A DNA stretch of 64,000 bases from Lachnospiraceae bacterium NK3A20. Its GTDB lineage: Bacteria > Bacillota > Clostridia > Lachnospirales > Lachnospiraceae. The notes under the pieces are model-generated. The model was not told the DNA's origin. It saw only the letters and a list, made by a program, of their open reading frames with translations, and searched no databases. The position numbers and the translations under genes were made by a program. The DNA lies in contig FNQX01000005.1 of assembly GCA_900107575.1 (NCBI GenBank), positions 124,001-188,000 of the forward strand, read 5' to 3'. Each line of letters starts with the position of its first letter. Within the stretch, counting starts at the first letter, position 1. Below, piece after piece: positions 7,175 through 16,224 of the stretch.

Positions 7175-9988
7175 ATGAGTGAGAAACTGGTATTAATTGA
7201 CGGACACAGCATACTGAATCGGGCATTCTACGGAATGCCCGATTTGACTAACAGCAAGGGCGTGCATACTGGCGCGGTATACGGTTTCCTCAACATCATG
7301 TTCCGCATCCTCGACGAAGAGAAGCCGGACTATCTGACGGTCGCCTTCGATGTGCACGCGCCGACCTTCCGCCACAAGGCATATTCCGATTACAAGGGTA
7401 CACGCCACCCGATGCCTGAAGAGCTGACCGCACAGGTGCCGCTCATCAAGGAAGTCCTGCATGCGATGGATGTATTCACGATCGAACAGGAAGGCCTGGA
7501 AGCGGATGATATCATGGGCACCCTCGCGAAGAGAGCCCAGAAGGCAGGGATGGAGGTCTCTCTTGTTTCCGGTGACCGCGATCTTCTGCAGATTTCCGAC
7601 GATCACATCCTGATCCGTATCCCCAAAACGAAAAAGGGCATCACCACCATCGAGAATTACTACCCTGCCGATGTGCAGGAAGCGCTGGGCGTTTCTCCCC
7701 TGGAATTCATCCAGGTCAAGGCGCTGCAGGGCGACACTGCCGACAACATCCCGGGCGTGCCGAAGGTCGGACCGAAGACCGCAACCGAGCTGATCCAGAG
7801 GTACAAAACGGTTGCGGGGGTTTATGACCACCTGGATGAGATCACGAAGAAGGCACTGCACGAGAACCTTGCGAATAACAGGGACAAGGCGGATTTATCT
7901 CTGTTCCTTGCGACGATCAAGACAGACTGCGAACTGACCGTTGACATGGACAAGGCGAAGGTGACCAATTTCTACACAACGGCGGCTTACGAGCTGTTCA
8001 CGGAGCTGGGGTTCAAGCGTCTCCTATCCCGCTTCGACCAGGAAACGACCCAGACAGCGACCACCGCGCAGACGAAATTCGAGTATTCCCTTATTACGAC
8101 GAGGAAGGAAGCGGAGAAGGTCTTCACTCTTTCGGAGCACGCACAGGAGATTGCGGTGCATCCCATTTTCGATGTGCCTCATTTAAAACTCCCGGACGAG
8201 CTCTTAGGCCTCGCGCTCGCATTTAACAAGAAGGCGTATTTTATCGTGGTCAACGGAACGGGCAAAGCGGATCAGCCGGCTGTCCCGCTGGGACAGCTGA
8301 CCTTCGACTTCGGCGGGGGCGACGCGCTGGACGAAGCGGCGGAGAGTGCTGCGAAGGCGGCCGCTGCCGATGTCATCACGAGCGATTATCTAAGAGAGCG
8401 GCTAAAATCGCTGCGCCTCCTCGCCAGAGAAGGGAAGATGCGTCTGGATGTTTTCCATCTGAAAACGCAGTACCCCTTCTGGAACATCGAAGAGCACGAG
8501 TTCGATCAGGGAATTGACCTGACCGGTTTCCGGGATCTGCTCCTCGAAGCTTACCTGCTAAATCCTCTGAAGAACGACTATGAGCCGGAGGACATCGCCA
8601 GCGAGTATGCGGGCGAGACGATTGTCGGGAAGAAACAGCTCCTGGATAAGAGCACTTTTGCGCAGAAGTTCGACACCGACAGGGAGGAGGTGGCTTCCTT
8701 CGCGGCACACATCGCCTGGTCACTCCTTGCGGCAGCCGATCCGATTGGTCAAAAACTCGAAGAAGAGGGCATGAAGGAGCTGTACGAGAAGATGGAGCTC
8801 CCGCTGTCCTATATTCTCTTCGACATGCAGCGCATCGGGATCCGCATTCTGCCGGACCGCCTCAAAGCGTACGGCGATCAGCTGGTCGGGAGGATCACAG
8901 AGCTGGAGGAGAAGATCCACGAGGCGGCGGGCGAGGAGTTCAATATCGCGAGCCCGAAACAGCTCGGCGAAATCCTCTTCGAGAAGATGCACCTGCCGGG
9001 CGGCAAGAAGACCAAGACCGGCTATTCCACCGCGGCGGATGTACTGGAGAAGCTGGCGCCGGATTACCCGATCGTGAACGAGATCCTCGAGTATCGGGGA
9101 CTGACGAAACTGAAATCGACCTATGCGGACGGGCTCGCCGCTTACATCGCGGATGATTCCAGAATTCATACAACCTTCCATCAGACCATCACGGCGACGG
9201 GGAGGCTCTCGTCGGCCGATCCCAATTTGCAGAACATTCCGATGAGAACGGAGCTGGGCCGCGCGATCCGCAAGGTTTTCGTGCCAAGAGACGGCTGGAA
9301 GTTCATGGATGCGGACTATTCGCAGATCGAGCTGCGCATTCTCGCATCGCTCTCGGGGGACGAGGCGCTGATCGAAGCATTCAACGAGAACCGGGACATT
9401 CACAGAACCACGGCATCGAAGGTGTTCCACGTGCCGTTCGATGAAGTCACACCCGTGCAGAGAAGAGATGCCAAGGCGGTCAACTTCGGCATTGTTTACG
9501 GGATCAGCTCGTTCGGGCTCTCGCAGAATCTCTCCATCTCGCGGCAGCAGGCGGCGGAATATATCAATGAATATTTCAACATGTTCCCGGGGATCAAGAG
9601 TTTCCTCGACGGGCTTGTCTTATCTGCGAAGGAGAATGGCTACTCCGTCACGATGTTTCAGCGCCGCCGTCCGATCCCGGAGCTGAAGAACTCGAATTTC
9701 ATGCAGCGACAGTTCGGCGAGCGTGTCGCGATGAATGCGCCAATCCAGGGGACGGGTGCCGACATCATAAAAATCGGCATGATCCGTGTCTGGGAAGGGC
9801 TGCACAGGGCGGGACTGAAATCGCGTCTCATCCTGCAGATCCACGACGAGCTCCTCATTGAGGTGGCACCGGGAGAAGATGCTGCGGTAGAGAAGATTCT
9901 CGTGGATGGCATGACAGGCGCCGCGAATCTCAAGGTGCGGCTCGATGTGGACGCGCACGAGGGCACAGACTGGTTTGAAGCGAAATAA
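7175..9988 (+). CDS. polA: DNA polymerase I
   Basis: 937 residues. The N-terminal 5' nuclease domain (about 1-290) has its metal-binding motifs: LIDGHSILNRAF, AFDVHAPTFR, GLEADDIMG, VSGDRDLLQ and the helix-hairpin-helix IPGVPKVGPKTA. The middle domain (about 300-510) lacks the acidic DxE residues of a proofreading exonuclease and carries an Ala-rich loop, as in other Gram-positive PolA. The polymerase domain follows with motif A DADYSQIELRI and motif C QIHDELLIEV. The start at 7175 gives the standard MSEKLVLIDGH N-terminus behind AAGGGAACAG; an upstream ATG at 7133 would overlap the previous gene. It removes RNA primers and fills repair gaps. coaE follows 25 bases later, a common polA-coaE pairing. 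Confidence 0.97.
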   Translation: MSEKLVLIDGHSILNRAFYGMPDLTNSKGVHTGAVYGFLNIMFRILDEEKPDYLTVAFDVHAPTFRHKAYSDYKGTRHPMPEELTAQVPLIKEVLHAMDVFTIEQEGLEADDIMGTLAKRAQKAGMEVSLVSGDRDLLQISDDHILIRIPKTKKGITTIENYYPADVQEALGVSPLEFIQVKALQGDTADNIPGVPKVGPKTATELIQRYKTVAGVYDHLDEITKKALHENLANNRDKADLSLFLATIKTDCELTVDMDKAKVTNFYTTAAYELFTELGFKRLLSRFDQETTQTATTAQTKFEYSLITTRKEAEKVFTLSEHAQEIAVHPIFDVPHLKLPDELLGLALAFNKKAYFIVVNGTGKADQPAVPLGQLTFDFGGGDALDEAAESAAKAAAADVITSDYLRERLKSLRLLAREGKMRLDVFHLKTQYPFWNIEEHEFDQGIDLTGFRDLLLEAYLLNPLKNDYEPEDIASEYAGETIVGKKQLLDKSTFAQKFDTDREEVASFAAHIAWSLLAAADPIGQKLEEEGMKELYEKMELPLSYILFDMQRIGIRILPDRLKAYGDQLVGRITELEEKIHEAAGEEFNIASPKQLGEILFEKMHLPGGKKTKTGYSTAADVLEKLAPDYPIVNEILEYRGLTKLKSTYADGLAAYIADDSRIHTTFHQTITATGRLSSADPNLQNIPMRTELGRAIRKVFVPRDGWKFMDADYSQIELRILASLSGDEALIEAFNENRDIHRTTASKVFHVPFDEVTPVQRRDAKAVNFGIVYGISSFGLSQNLSISRQQAAEYINEYFNMFPGIKSFLDGLVLSAKENGYSVTMFQRRRPIPELKNSNFMQRQFGERVAMNAPIQGTGADIIKIGMIRVWEGLHRAGLKSRLILQIHDELLIEVAPGEDAAVEKILVDGMTGAANLKVRLDVDAHEGTDWFEAK

Positions 9989-10013
9989 TGCGTGGCAGGG
10001 GAGGTGCAGGAAC

Positions 10014-10676
10014 ATGAAGGTTATCGGCATCACCGGCGGCGTCGGCTCCGGCAAGACGGAACTGCTGCGATATATTAAGGAACATTACAACTGCAGGGTG
10101 ATCCTCTCGGATGAAGCGGCACACGAGGTCGAGCGGCCCGGTGGCAGCATTTATGAGCCTCTGGTCGCACTGCTGTCGGAGTATTCCGCGAATCCTGTTC
10201 TGGCAGATGACGCGAGGACAGAGAAGATCGAATCGCACGAGCTTCTTAACGCGGACGGGACGATCAACCGCTGTGAGATGGCAGCGAGGATATTCGCGAA
10301 CAGGGAGTTGCTCACAAAGGTCAATGCCCTGGTGCACCCTGCCGTGCGCGTTTACATTGAGCAGGCGATTGAAGAGGAGCAAACAAAAGGCGCCCTCGAC
10401 TATTTTTTCATCGAGGCGGCACTTCTCATTGAGGCGGGGTATCAGTCAGTGGTCGACAGCATGTGGTACATTTACTGCCGGCCGGAAATTCGCAGAGAGA
10501 GACTGAGGAACAGCCGCGGCTACACCGATGAGAAGATTGACAGCATCATGAAGAGTCAGCTTAGCGAAGAGGCCTTTCGCGCGGGATGTGATGTCGTGAT
10601 CGACAATTCCGGAAGCCTTGCAGAGGCGTGTGTGCAGATCGACGCAAAGCTTCAGAAAAAGCTACCGTTCTTGTAG
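10014..10676 (+). CDS. coaE: Dephospho-CoA kinase
   Basis: Last step of coenzyme A synthesis: phosphorylates the 3' hydroxyl of dephospho-CoA with ATP. 220 residues. The P-loop is at the N-terminus (GITGGVGSGKT), followed by the acidic SDEAAHEVERPGG region that replaces the common D-A-D motif. The lid arginines appear in RRERLRNSRG. The ATG at 10014 follows GGGGAGGTGCAGG. A longer in-frame start at 9945 would overlap polA and has no family support. It is probably co-transcribed with polA. Confidence 0.95.
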   Translation: MKVIGITGGVGSGKTELLRYIKEHYNCRVILSDEAAHEVERPGGSIYEPLVALLSEYSANPVLADDARTEKIESHELLNADGTINRCEMAARIFANRELLTKVNALVHPAVRVYIEQAIEEEQTKGALDYFFIEAALLIEAGYQSVVDSMWYIYCRPEIRRERLRNSRGYTDEKIDSIMKSQLSEEAFRAGCDVVIDNSGSLAEACVQIDAKLQKKLPFL

Positions 10677-10685
10677 TGGATGCGG

Positions 10686-10691
10686 TATAAT
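10686..10691 (+). promoter_or_regulatory. -10 box upstream of the metallohydrolase gene
   Basis: TATAAT about 90 bases before the ATG at 10779. No good -35 is seen at 16-18 bases. The leader between 10700 and 10778 holds no recognised riboswitch. Confidence 0.45.
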
Positions 10692-10778
10692 GATCACAAT
10701 ATATTGATATGACTATTACAGTCAACGAATAAGAAAGAGAGAACCCGAGGCCGCTCTGCTGCCGGCGGGAAATAACGC

Positions 10779-11582
10779 ATGAGATTTCAGAGTTTTGCCA
10801 GCGGCTCGAGCGGGAACTGCATCTACGCAGGTTCCGATACGACGCACCTTCTCCTGGATGTCGGGATCAGCCGCAAGCGCACCGTTCAGTCACTGAACAA
10901 CATCGGCCTGGAGCTGAGAGACATCGACGGTATCTTCCTCACCCACGAGCATTCCGATCATATCCAGGGGCTGCCGATGATCGCGAAACAGTCAGACATG
11001 CCGATTTACGCGACCCGCGGCACGATTGCCGCCATCCGGCAGATGCCGAAATTCCGGGAGATTGACCCGGAGAGGTTCATCCCGGTGCGTGCCGATGAGA
11101 AAGTGAGAGTGAAGGATCTGACGATCAATCCGATGACGATTTCCCACGACGCGGCGGAACCTGTCGGCTACCGTATTCTGTACGGCAGGAAGAAAGCCTG
11201 CATCTGTACAGACCTTGGCTGTTATAACGATTACACCGTCGAATGCCTCAAGGATTCCGATGTCGTCCTCCTCGAAGCCAACCACGATGTGAACATGCTG
11301 CAGGTCGGTCCCTATCCCTACCCGTTGAAACAGAGAATTCTCGGGAAGTTCGGACACCTATCCAATCTGACGAGTGGAGAACTGTTATCCCGGATCCTGA
11401 ATGGACACATGAGAGGCATCCTTCTCGGACATCTCTCCAAAGAGAACAACCTGCCGGAGCTTGCGTACGAAACGGTACGCGTCGAACTCATGAGCAGGGA
11501 GAAGGAGATCGGCTGGCATGTGGACGAGTTGCCGATCGGCGTCGCGAGCCGCAAGGAAGCATCCCCCATGTTCGAATATTAA
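10779..11582 (+). CDS. MBL-fold metallohydrolase, YycJ/WalJ-like
   Basis: 267 residues of metallo-beta-lactamase fold. The metal-binding motif is THEHSDHIQG at about residue 47. Downstream metal ligands are plausible in ISHDAAEP, CTDLGCY, LEANHD and GHLSKENN. The N-terminus SFASGSSGNCIY is typical of the YycJ/WalJ group, exonuclease-like hydrolases linked to cell-wall and DNA maintenance in Firmicutes. Here it is not beside walRK, so only the biochemical family is assigned. A hairpin (GAAAATC-GAA-GATTTTC) lies just past its stop. Confidence 0.88.
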   Translation: MRFQSFASGSSGNCIYAGSDTTHLLLDVGISRKRTVQSLNNIGLELRDIDGIFLTHEHSDHIQGLPMIAKQSDMPIYATRGTIAAIRQMPKFREIDPERFIPVRADEKVRVKDLTINPMTISHDAAEPVGYRILYGRKKACICTDLGCYNDYTVECLKDSDVVLLEANHDVNMLQVGPYPYPLKQRILGKFGHLSNLTSGELLSRILNGHMRGILLGHLSKENNLPELAYETVRVELMSREKEIGWHVDELPIGVASRKEASPMFEY

Positions 11583-11592
11583 AACTATATCG

Positions 11593-11612
11593 AAGAAAAT
11601 CGAAGATTTTCG
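11593..11612 (+). terminator. Short hairpin after the metallohydrolase gene
   Basis: GAAAATC/GATTTTC inverted repeat with a GAA loop just after the stop. It lacks a clear T-tract, so a weak terminator or processing hairpin is more likely than a full stop. Confidence 0.35.
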
Positions 11613-11658
11613 AGATTGGGTTCTGAATAGTATCAAAATCATATTACAAGGAGACCCC

Positions 11659-11940
11659 ATGGCACAGGAAAGAGCTATCATCACCGTCGTCGGCAAGGAT
11701 ACGGTAGGCATCATTGCGAAGGTCTGCACCTACCTTGCGGACAGCAACATCAATATTCTCGACATTTCCCAGACCATCGTACAGGGATATTTCAACATGA
11801 TGATGATCGTGGATATCAGCGCCATCACGAAGGCGTTCGGTGATATCCAGGATGAACTGACTACCCTCGGAAGTGACGTGATCGGCGTGCAGATCAAGAT
11901 CCAGAAAGAGGCAATCTTCGACGCCATGCATCGCCTGTAA
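11659..11940 (+). CDS. ACT-domain protein (UPF0237 family)
   Basis: 93 residues consisting of a single ACT-type fold, ending in a helical tail. The start follows a strong AAGGAGACCCC ribosome site; the longer frame from 11518 overlaps the previous gene. ACT domains bind small molecules, usually amino acids, and members of this family resemble the glycine-cleavage regulator GcvR. It precedes a UPF0210 gene by 87 bases. This pairing is conserved in many bacteria and suggests that the two act together, but the ligand is not known. Confidence 0.9.
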   Translation: MAQERAIITVVGKDTVGIIAKVCTYLADSNINILDISQTIVQGYFNMMMIVDISAITKAFGDIQDELTTLGSDVIGVQIKIQKEAIFDAMHRL

Positions 11941-12027
11941 ACCACCTGCGCGGCAAATCGCCGGTAGGTAAACCGCCTGCGAATGCCTCGAAATCCGTGA
12001 TATTTATAATTAGAGGTGAAGATCATC

Positions 12028-13395
12028 ATGATAAACATCTACGAGGTCGCTGAGACCAACGATATGATCGAGAAGGAGAATCTCGACGTCCGGACGATCA
12101 CGATGGGCATCAGCCTTTTGGACTGCATTGATTCTGATCCGGACAGACTCTGCACGAACATCCGTGACAAAATCTACCGCTGCGCGAAGGATCTTGTGAA
12201 GACGGGCGAAGAGATTTCCAAGGATTTCGGCATTCCGATCGTCAATAAGAGGATTTCCGTAACGCCCATCGCGCTGATCGGCGGTTCCGCCTGCAAAACC
12301 AGTGCAGACTATGTGAAGATCGCGAAGACACTGGATGCCGTCGCGTCCGAGTGCGGCGTGAATTTCCTCGGTGGCTATTCCGCACTGGTCTCCAAGGGTA
12401 TGACGCCTGCGGACGAGCTGCTGATCCGCTCGATTCCCGAGGCATTGACCGAGACGAACGTGCTCTGTTCCTCGGTGAACCTTGGCTCGACCAAGACCGG
12501 AATCAACATGGATGCCGTGCGTCTTTTGGGCTCCATCGTGAAGGAAACGGCAGAGCTGTCAGAACAGAAAAAGGTGCTGAACGGCTGCTCGAAGCTGGTC
12601 GTATTCTGCAACGCGCCCGATGACAATCCGTTCATGGCGGGTGCTTTCCACGGGGTGACCGAGGGAGATGTTGTACTGAATGTCGGTGTTTCCGGCCCCG
12701 GTGTGGTGAAGCACGCCCTTGAGGCCTGCCATGGTGCGGATTTCGAGACGCTCTCCGAGACGATCAAAAAGACCGCCTTCAAGGTGACGCGTGTCGGACA
12801 GATGGTGGCCAAGGAAGCATCGAAGCGGCTCGGTTACCCCTTCGGTATTGTGGATCTCTCGCTCGCGCCGACGCCCGCCATTGGAGATTCGGTGGCAGAC
12901 ATCCTCTGCGAGATGGGGCTGGAGTATGCGGGCGCGCCCGGTACAACGGCTGCGCTTGCCATGCTCAATGATCAGGTGAAAAAGGGCGGCCTCATGGCCT
13001 CGTCCTATGTCGGCGGCCTGTCTGGTGCTTTCATTCCGGTCTCTGAGGATCAGGGCATGATCAACGCCGCAAAGGCGGGCGCGCTCACCCTGGAGAAACT
13101 CGAGGCCATGACCTGCGTGTGCTCGGTCGGCCTCGACATGATCGCGATTCCGGGCGATACGAAGGAGACAACGATCGCCGGTATTATCGCGGATGAGATG
13201 GCACTTGGTATGGTCAATCAGAAAACAACAGCCTGCCGCCTCATCCCGTGCCCGGGCAAGAAGGTGGGAGACAAGGCGGAGTTCGGCGGCCTCCTCGGCT
13301 ACGCGCCGATCATGCCGGTCAATAATTTCTCCTGCGATGAATTCGTGAACCGCGGCGGTCGGATTCCGGCACCGGTACATTCCTTTAAGAACTAA
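12028..13395 (+). CDS. UPF0210/PFL-family protein
   Basis: 455 residues, matching the UPF0210 family throughout ([20 protein letters not shown] at the start; [30 protein letters not shown] and [10 protein letters not shown] inside). ATG 12028 follows AGAGGTGAAG; the ATG at 12016 would add four residues not seen in the family. Its reaction is unknown. It is usually encoded beside the ACT protein, as here, so an amino-acid-linked role is a reasonable inference. The protein is rich in Gly and Ala, and no membrane segment is seen. Confidence 0.9.
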   Translation: MINIYEVAETNDMIEKENLDVRTITMGISLLDCIDSDPDRLCTNIRDKIYRCAKDLVKTGEEISKDFGIPIVNKRISVTPIALIGGSACKTSADYVKIAKTLDAVASECGVNFLGGYSALVSKGMTPADELLIRSIPEALTETNVLCSSVNLGSTKTGINMDAVRLLGSIVKETAELSEQKKVLNGCSKLVVFCNAPDDNPFMAGAFHGVTEGDVVLNVGVSGPGVVKHALEACHGADFETLSETIKKTAFKVTRVGQMVAKEASKRLGYPFGIVDLSLAPTPAIGDSVADILCEMGLEYAGAPGTTAALAMLNDQVKKGGLMASSYVGGLSGAFIPVSEDQGMINAAKAGALTLEKLEAMTCVCSVGLDMIAIPGDTKETTIAGIIADEMALGMVNQKTTACRLIPCPGKKVGDKAEFGGLLGYAPIMPVNNFSCDEFVNRGGRIPAPVHSFKN

Positions 13396-13420
13396 TACAT
13401 TGGGGGGGGAGGGGGATCAT

Positions 13421-14419
13421 ATGGAAAATGAGAAAACGATTGATGTCACTGCACTGGGGGAGCTGCTGATCGACTTCACGCAGAACGGCCTGTCGGAGCA
13501 GGGGAATCCTCTGTTCGAGGCGAATCCCGGCGGCGCGCCGTGCAACGTCCTGTCGATGCTGACCAGGCTGGGGCACAGGACGGCGTTCATTGGCAAGGTC
13601 GGCGACGACGGTCTCGGCCGCATGCTGAGAGAGAAGAGCATGGCGCAGGGCATCGACATGTCGGGCCTTGTGATGGATGAGGAAGTCCACACGACGCTTG
13701 CTTTTGTACTGAAGCTCGCAAACGGTGACCGCGATTTCGCCTTCTACAGGAAGCCGGGCGCGGATATGATGCTGCGCGCGGACGAGGTGGACCAGCACAA
13801 GGAGCTGCTCGAGAACACGAAGATTTTCCATTTCGGAACGCTCTCCATGACGGATGACGGCGTGGATATGGCGACGAAGGAAGCGCTGACGATCGCAAAG
13901 GACAACGGCGCACTCATCAGCTTCGATCCGAACTTCCGTGCACCGCTCTGGAAGTCAGTGGATGAAGCGAAAGAGAAGATGATCTTCGGCATGCAGAACG
14001 CCGATATTATGAAAATATCAGACAACGAGATCGCATTGCTGACCGGCATCGACGAGAATGACATGGCGGGAATTGACCGCGGCGTACACGAGCTCATCGA
14101 CCGCTATGAGATCCCGCTGGTCTACGCGACGCTCGGCGCGAATGGTGCAAAGGCATATTATAAAGGAACGGAAGTTTTCCAGGAAGGCTTCCGCAACCCC
14201 GAGACGATTGAGACGACCGGTGCGGGAGACACCTTCTGTGCCTGCGGACTGCATTTCGTGCTGGAGCACGGGCTGGTGAACCTCACTCGGGATGAGATAC
14301 AAAAGGCGCTCCGCTTTGCCAATGCGGCAGCCTCCCTCATCACGACAAGGAAGGGCGCGCTGGCCGTCATGCCGACACGGGAAGAGGTCGAGACCTACCT
14401 GAACCAGCTGGGCTGCTGA
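13421..14419 (+). CDS. PfkB-family fructokinase
   Basis: Ribokinase/PfkB sugar kinase of 332 residues. The N-terminal GELLIDF and NPGGAPCNV motifs and the C-terminal anion-hole motif TGAGDTFCACGL with catalytic Asp are intact. The signature set fits fructokinase, which makes fructose 6-phosphate from fructose. The start at 13421 is preceded by an unusually G-rich ribosome site (G8-A-G5). No sucrose or fructose transporter is adjacent, so fructose is the likely but unproven substrate. Confidence 0.88.
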   Translation: MENEKTIDVTALGELLIDFTQNGLSEQGNPLFEANPGGAPCNVLSMLTRLGHRTAFIGKVGDDGLGRMLREKSMAQGIDMSGLVMDEEVHTTLAFVLKLANGDRDFAFYRKPGADMMLRADEVDQHKELLENTKIFHFGTLSMTDDGVDMATKEALTIAKDNGALISFDPNFRAPLWKSVDEAKEKMIFGMQNADIMKISDNEIALLTGIDENDMAGIDRGVHELIDRYEIPLVYATLGANGAKAYYKGTEVFQEGFRNPETIETTGAGDTFCACGLHFVLEHGLVNLTRDEIQKALRFANAAASLITTRKGALAVMPTREEVETYLNQLGC

Positions 14420-14535
14420 GCCAAAATTTATTAAAAATGTATAAATTTCTCGAAACATTTTCGTGAAGCATGAGGCTTTCATTCAAAGACAACAGGAACT
14501 ACAATAGTTGATGGCAGGAGTGTTCCACTGCAGGG

Positions 14536-14570
14536 TACCCCCGCCAAACAATCCATCTTTGTAGGGGGTA
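14536..14570 (+). promoter_or_regulatory. Hairpin masking the cstA ribosome binding site
   Basis: TACCCCC at 14536-14542 pairs exactly with GGGGGTA at 14564-14570. The second arm is the only Shine-Dalgarno-like sequence, ending 6 bases before the ATG at 14577. The 21-base loop between them could hold a pairing partner or ligand. Translation control is inferred from the geometry. Confidence 0.5.
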
Positions 14571-14576
14571 GTTTTT

Positions 14577-16058
14577 ATGATTAGTTTCATTCTCTGTTTA
14601 CTGATCCTGATCTGCGGTTACTTCACCTACGGCAAATTCGTCGATAATGTTCTCGCACCGGACGACCGTGACACACCTGCTGTTACGATTAACGATGGCG
14701 TTGACTACGTTGTCATGCCGCAGTGGAAGCTGTTCCTCGTCGAGCTGCTCAATATCGCAGGACTTGGTCCTATCTTCGGCGCCATGCAGGGCGCTCTCTG
14801 GGGACCGATTGTTTTCCTCTGGATCACTTTTGGCACCGTATTCGCGGGCGGCGTACACGACTATTTCGCAGGTATGCTCTCCGAGCGTAACAACGGTGAT
14901 TCCATTTCCGAGGTAACCGGTACCTATCTGGGACCTGTCATGAAGACCATCATGAGAGTCTTCGCTGTCATTCTGCTCGTCATGGTCGGCACGGTATTCG
15001 CCGTTGGCCCCGCAGGCCTTCTCGTCAAGCTGATTGATCCTGAGGGAACCGGCAGAGGCGGTGCGTTCGCAGTTACCACGACATGGCTTGCCATTATCCT
15101 GATCTACTATTTCATCGCAACCTTTATTTCCATTGATAAGATCATCGGCCGGATCTACCCGATCTTTGGTTTCTGCCTGATTGCCATGGCGATTGGCGTT
15201 GCAATTGGCCTTCCGATACATGGATATGCTACACCGGAGATCTGGAGCCATTTCTACAACATGCACCCGAAGGGAACACCGGTATGGAGCTTCATGTTCA
15301 TCACTGTTGCCTGCGGCGCGATTTCCGGTTTCCATTCCACACAGGCTCCTCTGATGGCAAGATGCCTCAAGAGTGAGCGCCAGGGCCGCTTCGTATTCTA
15401 CGGCGCCATGGTAGCTGAGGGTATCATCGCTCTCGTATGGGCGGCGGCAGGCTGCTCCATCTACGAGGTGACCGGCGGTCTCAACACTGGTCTCGAAGCT
15501 ATCCTGGCTGACGGACAGTCTGCTGCCATCTACGATGTCTGCATCAAGACCATGGGCAAGGTTGGTGTAGCACTCGCCATGCTCGGCGTGGTTGCCTGCC
15601 CCATCACTTCCGGTGATACTGCATTCCGTTCTGCGAGACTTACACTGGCTGACTGGTTCAGAATTGATCAGGACAGCTGGAAGAAGCGTCTTGCACTCTG
15701 CATCCCGGTTCTGGGCGTAGGTGCATTCCTGGGCTTCGGCAACACACTCGGCTTCCTGTCCTACACTGTCATCTGGAGATATTTCTCCTGGACGAACCAG
15801 ACACTGGCTATGATCGTTCTCTGGGCAGGTGCGATGTACCTTGCGAAAGAGAAGAAGAACTTCTGGATCTGCGCAGTTCCTGCAACGTTCATGAGCGCGG
15901 TATCCGCGACCTATTTCTGCATGGCTCCCGAGTGCCTCGGTGCGATTGCGGCGCTGAAGAACAACACCAAGGTAGCATATCCTGTAGGCATCATCGTAGC
16001 GATCGTATTTTTCTGCATCTTCTGGGGTGCACACAAGAGAATCGCAGCCAAGGCTTGA
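14577..16058 (+). CDS. cstA: CstA-family carbon starvation transporter
   Basis: Polytopic membrane protein of 493 residues, in the shorter Firmicute size class of the CstA family (the E. coli protein is near 700). Typical motifs are QWKLFLVELLNIAGLGPIFG, ALWGPIVFLWITFG, VHDYFAGMLS, and SGFHSTQAPLMARCLK. Family members import peptides or pyruvate when carbon is short. Codon choice is biased to GCT/GTT/GTA-type codons like gapA further on, hinting at high expression. It stands alone, with a hairpin over its ribosome site and a terminator after the stop. Confidence 0.92.
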   Translation: MISFILCLLILICGYFTYGKFVDNVLAPDDRDTPAVTINDGVDYVVMPQWKLFLVELLNIAGLGPIFGAMQGALWGPIVFLWITFGTVFAGGVHDYFAGMLSERNNGDSISEVTGTYLGPVMKTIMRVFAVILLVMVGTVFAVGPAGLLVKLIDPEGTGRGGAFAVTTTWLAIILIYYFIATFISIDKIIGRIYPIFGFCLIAMAIGVAIGLPIHGYATPEIWSHFYNMHPKGTPVWSFMFITVACGAISGFHSTQAPLMARCLKSERQGRFVFYGAMVAEGIIALVWAAAGCSIYEVTGGLNTGLEAILADGQSAAIYDVCIKTMGKVGVALAMLGVVACPITSGDTAFRSARLTLADWFRIDQDSWKKRLALCIPVLGVGAFLGFGNTLGFLSYTVIWRYFSWTNQTLAMIVLWAGAMYLAKEKKNFWICAVPATFMSAVSATYFCMAPECLGAIAALKNNTKVAYPVGIIVAIVFFCIFWGAHKRIAAKA

Positions 16059-16087
16059 TGACAATTTCACAGGCAAATCTATAGTGA

Positions 16088-16128
16088 AGCGTGGGTCCAT
16101 ACATCTGCAGGGTATGGGCCCGCTTTTG
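16088..16128 (+). terminator. Terminator of cstA
   Basis: GC-rich hairpin (arm near GGTCCATAC, returning arm GTATGGGCCCGCT) followed by TTTTG, about 30 bases after the cstA stop. Confidence 0.7.
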
Positions 16129-16132
16129 CTAT

Positions 16133-16171
16133 TACAGGCAGCGGCAAAATCCATGTTCGCCGCTGCCTGTA
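16133..16171 (+). repeat. Perfect 13-bp inverted repeat
   Basis: TACAGGCAGCGGC at 16133-16145 and its exact complement at 16159-16171, with a 13-base loop. It lies just after the cstA terminator and before the MoxR/VWA group. No T-tract follows, so it is either an mRNA stabiliser or a protein site. Confidence 0.6.
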
Positions 16172-16224
16172 GGAACAAAAGAGGAGCATCGGAAGCTCAC
16201 ACTCCATTTCAGAAAGGGTATCAC

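Noticed and set aside
14598-16178. 526-codon open frame opposite cstA
   Set aside because: Antisense shadow; it is Asp/His/Arg-rich with no domain or ribosome site, and the CstA motifs on the plus strand are unambiguous.
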